A stretch of 32,931 nucleotides of DNA. Origin: Winogradskyella sp. GTDB taxonomy: Bacteria; Bacteroidota; Bacteroidia; Flavobacteriales; Flavobacteriaceae. The DNA lies in assembly GCA_030149115.1 (NCBI GenBank), contig JASBSE010000418.1, forward strand, positions 1 through 32,931. Reading direction: 5' to 3'. A program made the position numbers and the translations under genes. This document shows positions 28,701 through 32,931 of the stretch, piece by piece (the stretch's first letter is position 1; every line of letters begins with the position of its first letter). The notes below the pieces were generated by a model. The model did no database searches. It worked only from the letters and a program-made list of their open reading frames with translations, and was not told where the DNA came from.

Positions 28701-30616
28701 ATCAAAATATCTCAAACCCTCAAACAATATATGTTAGGTTAGAAAACCAATCTGGAAACAATTGCTTCACTGTTGCACCAATGCAAATAGAAGTCAGACA
28801 AGCACCAGATTACAATTTCCCATCCGATATTTTTGAATGCGACGTGAATAATACAGGATTTGCAACTACCAATCTTAATAATACAATCCAAGAAATAGAA
28901 CTCGGTAGTACAACAGACTTAAACATTTCTTTTCACGCTACACCACTCAATGCAGAACTAGGCACCAATGCCATTCCATTAAACTACACGGCTACAAGCA
29001 ACCCTCAAATCATTTATGCTAGAATTGAAAATGCAAATTCCGGATGCTATAATGTTGAAACCTTTAGTCTTAATACACTTTCATTACCTGAAGTTACCTA
29101 TGGACAGTCCTTAGTAGCCTGTGGTAATAATTATGACACTTCTGTTGAATGGAATTTAACTGAAATTGAACTGAACATTTTAGATGGAAGACAATACAAC
29201 ATTGACTTTACTTACTTTAATTCTGAAGTCGATGCCCAGAATAATGTTAATGCAATTGCCAATCCAACAACGTATACCAATTTTACCAGCCCAGAAACTC
29301 TTTTTGTCAAGGTTCGTAATGCAACTACAAATTGTTTTTCTGTCGTGCCTTTTGAACTTATTACCAATTCACCTCCTGCAATAAATGACTTTGGGGTTTA
29401 TGACGTATGTGATAATGATGATAATACCGTAGACTTACATGATGTTGATTTGCTGTTGGTAGATAACACTTTCAATATTTTAATAAGTTATTACCAAACC
29501 GTAGTCGATGCCGAAAATGACGATAATGCATTAAGTACAGACTACATCTACTCAAACAACACCGAGAATCTTGTGGCAAGAGTAGAATATACTACCACAG
29601 GTTGTTATGCAATCTATCCGTTTGAATTGAGAATAAATCTACCTCCTATTGCCAATCAACCTATTGACATTGTAGAATGTGACGATAATTTTGATGGACA
29701 GTTAACGGTTGATTTGTCCCAACAGGATACCTCAATTCTAAATGGTCAAAATTCTGATGAGTTATCAGTAAGCTACTATGCTTCTGAAGTCGATGCTATT
29801 GAAAACAGCAATAGCTTATCCAATCAATATGTTACTACAAACAATGAGGTTATTTTTGCAAGGGTCGAAAACAACATGACTGGTTGTTTCAATGTTACTC
29901 AATTTTCGGTTATCATCAATAACAAACCCTTTGTTGATATTGATAACCAAGTGCTTTGTCTCAATGACTTACCTCTTGTAGTTACTGCAGAAACCAATAA
30001 CCCACAAGATAGCTATGTTTGGTCTACCAACGAGACTTCGCCATCAATTGAGATTTCGACTATTGGAACTTATTCCGTAACCGTGACCAATACATTTGGT
30101 TGCCAAACCACATCTTCATTCGAAGTAATAGAATCCGACTCAGCCGAAATAGATGTTGTAGAGACCATAAACTTTGCAGATCCTAACAATATAGTGTTAA
30201 CGGTAACTGGAATCGGGAATTATCTATATCAATTGAACAATTTGCCTTTTCAGACTTCAGGAACGTTCTACAATGTACCCATAGGTTACAATACCGTAAC
30301 CATTATTGACCAAAACGGTTGTGCGCAGATTACCAGAGAGGTTTTGGTCATCGATACTCCTAAGCATATGTCTCCCAACAATGATGGCCAGTATGATACG
30401 TGGCACATTACTGGTGTAGAGACCCTTCCTGGAACGGTCATTTATATCTTTGACAGATATGGCAAGCTTATAAAGACGCTCTTACACAGCTCTCCAGGTT
30501 GGGATGGTAATTATAATGGTAATCCTATGCCAGCTGGCGATTATTGGTTTATTGCCAAGGTAAGACAAGATGGTAATTATTTTGAAGTTAAGGGACATTT
30601 CGGTTTGAGGCGTTAG
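25769..30616 (+). CDS. giant choice-of-anchor L / T9SS type B sorting domain protein, paralog of 20823..25658
   Basis: Signal peptide LLTLLLVLSFVNFLFSQ; head ISYGNFERGTSNFPLENGIILSTG...FASDEYQQDYPCNFRDVFAILIRP; C-terminus PKHMSPNNDGQYDTWHITGVETLPGTVIYIFDRYGKLIKTL. Confidence 0.9.
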   Translation: MTRNRLLTLLLVLSFVNFLFSQQILTDNSLTPQQLIQGLVGENCATANNISSPYNGNVNNIISYGNFERGTSNFPLENGIILSTGSITKAGNSVITENLSDGDINWETDPDVLNILGIDQTLNATSIQFNFSTANNFVAFKYLFASDEYQQDYPCNFRDVFAILIRPAGSTDSFVNIALVPESTTEVSTNTIHPNINGFCEAINEDYFQGYNLPSTNYNGQSVVLTANADVIPNEVYEIKFVIADHIDQRFDSAVFIEAESFGGAVDLGPDQEVCGSDLTLDATINNASATYAWFLDNTVIAGETNPTLLVNESGTYRVEITIPNPDNNCVLEDSITLEIIPYQEAASIEDISVCDPAPSDGIYDFDFALLKNDEILANLSSPNYIISYHVTQEDAQNNINPILGIYQNIQQEETIYVRIESLNGDCLQIGSFNVIVNLSPNTQEYVIEVCEGQITEITLTDLSDLDYTVSNYEFGRTVTYYLTEEDAINQENALEDFPLLEEPIASFIARVETNESDCYSLETIYFEYQQPPELGVDKIIFDNCLDPLYWEITVTEDGSIITDFNSRVYSYNLAEYVDILENQYPGFTFRLLDFIASVPPTISSNNLVMTANYGVSIGDYCETPVVIEFHKNLLYTVLGENRFIEKCDDGSNDGILDFNLEEIVEELKQGYDIDIVLYESEEDAIDQQNPIDLSTPYTVVNSVELFIRSSYNGCSHVSKLELGILESTSLTPQAVTTCGNYNEDSNTTTVFLHQFDAIMTQDIFTNNVEYYLTEADAINGENVLGETYDITGNTQRFYVKASDLFLECADITTLDVTIPNQINLGTLEPLIVCNYANDGFETVDLENYISEVFDDYEDYNITYYLSSDDAISEASSIGNPSMFETESIEVFIRLQLTSAIDCFAIDSFYVNIIANPQIENIEDIANCELDPNNPSDFIFEEYDLQIINNQQGMQVFYYETENDAINRENEIDKTVPYQNISNPQTIYVRLENQSGNNCFTVAPMQIEVRQAPDYNFPSDIFECDVNNTGFATTNLNNTIQEIELGSTTDLNISFHATPLNAELGTNAIPLNYTATSNPQIIYARIENANSGCYNVETFSLNTLSLPEVTYGQSLVACGNNYDTSVEWNLTEIELNILDGRQYNIDFTYFNSEVDAQNNVNAIANPTTYTNFTSPETLFVKVRNATTNCFSVVPFELITNSPPAINDFGVYDVCDNDDNTVDLHDVDLLLVDNTFNILISYYQTVVDAENDDNALSTDYIYSNNTENLVARVEYTTTGCYAIYPFELRINLPPIANQPIDIVECDDNFDGQLTVDLSQQDTSILNGQNSDELSVSYYASEVDAIENSNSLSNQYVTTNNEVIFARVENNMTGCFNVTQFSVIINNKPFVDIDNQVLCLNDLPLVVTAETNNPQDSYVWSTNETSPSIEISTIGTYSVTVTNTFGCQTTSSFEVIESDSAEIDVVETINFADPNNIVLTVTGIGNYLYQLNNLPFQTSGTFYNVPIGYNTVTIIDQNGCAQITREVLVIDTPKHMSPNNDGQYDTWHITGVETLPGTVIYIFDRYGKLIKTLLHSSPGWDGNYNGNPMPAGDYWFIAKVRQDGNYFEVKGHFGLRR
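26810..29930 (+). repeat. about 11 protein-level stalk repeats, including divergent ones
   Basis: CDPAPSDG, CEGQI.., divergent block, CDDGSNDG, CGNYNEDS, CNYANDG, CELDPNN, CDVNNTG, CGNNYDT, CDNDDNT, CDDNFDG; boundaries approximate. Confidence 0.75.
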
Positions 30617-30656
30617 TTATAACCTATACTTAACACTTTTTAATATTTTCTATGCG

Positions 30657-30664
30657 TATCTTTG
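30657..30664 (+). promoter_or_regulatory. Bacteroidota -7 promoter element (TATCTTTG)
   Basis: Exact TAnnTTTG, 18 bp upstream of the ATG at 30683. Confidence 0.65.
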
Positions 30665-30682
30665 CACTCTCTAAAAATTGAG

Positions 30683-32931
30683 ATGAAAAAGGTAGTAAGA
30701 TTCTTTGTGTTTTTTATTTCTCTATTTACCTACTCACAGAATATTGTAGTAGATAGCCAATCCTTTACACCACAACAACTTATAGAAAATATATTAATTG
30801 ACAGTAATTGTATTACTAATATTAATGTAACCAATGTTGTAAGTGGTGATTTTGGTGGCACAGACCAAAGCTATGGCTATTTTGATGCTTCTGGCACAAA
30901 CTTTCCTTTTGAAACTGGTATTGTAATGAGTACTGGTCGATTAGCAAATGTCCCTGGCCCGAACAATAATTTAAGTGATGATGATGCACCTAATTGGGTT
31001 GGCGATCTTGATTTGGAAAATGCACTTAACGAAAGTAACACCTTCAATGCCACAATACTAGAGTTCGATTTTACTGCTGTTGCTCAGCAGGTTAGTTTTC
31101 GTTATCTATTTGCTTCAGAAGAATACCAAGAAAATAATCCAAACAGCTGTCAGTATTCAGACTTATTTGGATTTTTGATTCGACCCACTACTGGGCAAAA
31201 CCAATACGAAAATATTGCATTGGTTCCAGACACCAATACACCTGTAAAGGCCACAACGGTAACTCCTGGTGTTCCTGGGTCTTGTCCACCTCAAAACGAA
31301 TTTTACTTTGGCTCTTACAACGGTAATAATTCACCGATAAATTTTAACGGTCAAACAGCGGTTTTAACAGCAACGGCAAATGTTGTTCCCAATCAGTCCT
31401 ATCATGTAAAGCTAGTCATTGCAGACGAGCAAAATTATCGTTACGATTCTGCTGTTTTTCTTGAGGCTGGTAGCTTTCAATTATCTACAGATTTAGGTCC
31501 AAACCGACTTATTACCACAGGTAATGCATTGTGCGAAGGTGAAACTTTAGAGCTTAATGCAAACAATCCTTCTTTAAGTTCATATAGCTGGTATAAAGAT
31601 GGTGTTTTACAAGAAACTACACCAAACTGTTTGAACTGCGGCTTTTTCACAGTAACCGAACCTGGAACTTATAATGTTGAAGTTACTATTTTAGATGACT
31701 GCATTTCCTACGGAGACATTATTGTTGAATATGCTCCTCTCCCACTTGGTCAAGACTCAATTTTAACGGAATGTGATTTAGATACTGATGGTTTAACGAC
31801 TTATAATCTTTTTGACGCTTCAAATGACCTAACCAACAATGATAATAATCTCGTTGTAGCAGGCTTCTATTTCACAGAGGAAGATGCCACAAACAACACT
31901 AACCCAATAAACAATCCAACGAACTTTCAAAATAGCATATCGTTTCAAAATGTATATGCACGCATTATCAATGCTGCCAATTGTTTTGACGTTGTTGCCT
32001 TGGAATTACAAACCTCAAACAATACAATTTCAATTCCAGATTTAGGCGCTTGTGATGGCATAGACTTAGATGGCTTTGCCACGTTTAGCTTAAGTAATAT
32101 TGAAGCTTCTATCATTGCTCAAATTCCTACAGGTTCAGAAGTAACATATTATGAAACCCTTGAAGATGCTTTAAGTGAAAGCAACCCTTTACCAAATAAT
32201 TACACCAACATAATTGCGGATACTCAAACCATTTTTGTAAAAATTAAAAACGATAATCAGTGTTTCAGCATTTCAACAGCAAACCTTAATGTACTTTACA
32301 CTCCTGTTTTAGAAGCAGACGAAACCTTAATTTATTGTACAAATACGTTTCCTGAAACCATTACACTTCATGGAGGCGTTTTAAATGATTTACCAAACAA
32401 TTACTACTATGAGTGGTACTTTAATGGTGCTTTGACAGATGTTGACACCTCATTCAATGAAATCAATGAAGCCGGAAACTATACAGTTATTGTCACTGAT
32501 CCTAACGGTTGTTCTTCAAGCCGAACACTAACAGTAAACGCATCTGAAACAGCTATTGTTGAAGGTATTTCTATTGAAGGTATTTCGCCAAATAATACCA
32601 TTACCGTCAATGTTACTGGGCAAGGCTTTTACGATTATGCGATTGATGATATTAATGGCTTTTACCAAGAGAGCAATGTATTTACTAATATTTCTGAAGG
32701 TGAACATACCATTTATATAAATGACAGGAATGGTTGTGGCATCGTTGAAGAAACCATAACAATAGTTGGTATTCCAAAATTCTTTACACCAAATGGTGAT
32801 GATGTTAATGACACTTGGCAAATTGTAGGCACCAATACAAATCTCAACCAAATTGAAAGTCTACAGATTTTTGATCGCTACGGAAAAATAATGCTGCAAT
32901 CCTATTCTGGTGGTTTTAGTTGGGACGGAAA
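30683..32931 (+). CDS. choice-of-anchor L / T9SS type B sorting domain protein, 3' truncated by window end
   Basis: Open frame from ATG 30683 to the window end, absent from the ORF track (no stop in window): MKKVVRFFVFFISLFTYSQNIVVDSQSFTPQQLIENILI...GYFDASGTNFPFETGIVMSTG...FRYLFASEEYQ...GIPKFFTPNGDDVNDTWQIVG...IFDRYGK...SWDG. Confidence 0.88.
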   Translation, partial: MKKVVRFFVFFISLFTYSQNIVVDSQSFTPQQLIENILIDSNCITNINVTNVVSGDFGGTDQSYGYFDASGTNFPFETGIVMSTGRLANVPGPNNNLSDDDAPNWVGDLDLENALNESNTFNATILEFDFTAVAQQVSFRYLFASEEYQENNPNSCQYSDLFGFLIRPTTGQNQYENIALVPDTNTPVKATTVTPGVPGSCPPQNEFYFGSYNGNNSPINFNGQTAVLTATANVVPNQSYHVKLVIADEQNYRYDSAVFLEAGSFQLSTDLGPNRLITTGNALCEGETLELNANNPSLSSYSWYKDGVLQETTPNCLNCGFFTVTEPGTYNVEVTILDDCISYGDIIVEYAPLPLGQDSILTECDLDTDGLTTYNLFDASNDLTNNDNNLVVAGFYFTEEDATNNTNPINNPTNFQNSISFQNVYARIINAANCFDVVALELQTSNNTISIPDLGACDGIDLDGFATFSLSNIEASIIAQIPTGSEVTYYETLEDALSESNPLPNNYTNIIADTQTIFVKIKNDNQCFSISTANLNVLYTPVLEADETLIYCTNTFPETITLHGGVLNDLPNNYYYEWYFNGALTDVDTSFNEINEAGNYTVIVTDPNGCSSSRTLTVNASETAIVEGISIEGISPNNTITVNVTGQGFYDYAIDDINGFYQESNVFTNISEGEHTIYINDRNGCGIVEETITIVGIPKFFTPNGDDVNDTWQIVGTNTNLNQIESLQIFDRYGKIMLQSYSGGFSWDG
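31740..32300 (+). repeat. about 2 protein-level stalk repeats
   Basis: ECDLDTDGLTTYNL.., ACDGIDLDGFATFSL.. each with DA...QTIFVKI/NVYARI...C. Confidence 0.7.

Noticed and set aside
12644-30616. Possible CRISPR or DNA tandem-repeat arrays, suggested by repetitive protein sequence
   Set aside because: Periodicity is at protein level with heavily diverged nucleotides; no short identical direct repeats with spacers.
32528-32851. 107-aa - strand ORF
   Set aside because: Antisense to the conserved tail of the T9SS type-B protein; a by-product of conserved coding sequence.

Overview
AT-rich Bacteroidota DNA, most likely Flavobacteriaceae, judged from TAnnTTTG -7 boxes, T9SS type-B C-terminal sorting domains and gene content. 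The left third (about 0-6.5 kb) is a surface-glycan/LPS-core block: a GT9 heptosyltransferase-like gene, three GT2 glycosyltransferases (two are tandem paralogs), a Kdo/InaA-type kinase, a polysaccharide pyruvyl transferase-like gene and a putative rhamnosyltransferase. The middle (6.5-12.6 kb) carries a CCA-adding tRNA nucleotidyltransferase, a heme A synthase (CtaA/COX15), a pRiA4b ORF-3-like protein, a hypothetical protein with cryptic kinase-like motifs, and an ABC-2 transporter pair. The right 20 kb is a tandem array of six secreted proteins with gliding-motility-associated (T9SS type B) C-termini. The last gene runs off the window and is missing from the ORF track. These proteins are built from interchangeable heads (beta-propeller-like, pre-peptidase-like, choice-of-anchor L), a stalk of about 80-100 aa repeats (CDxDxDG ... 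DA ... YTN..PQTIYVRIEN..GC) present in about 1, 2, 4, 4, 11 and 11 copies, and two tail types. Best non-coding candidates: a structured, terminator-ended intergenic segment at 20.40-20.66 kb, a perfect 20-bp palindrome at the cca promoter, and an intrinsic terminator embedded in the coding sequence of a convergent gene. No tRNA, rRNA, CRISPR array or mobile element was recognised.
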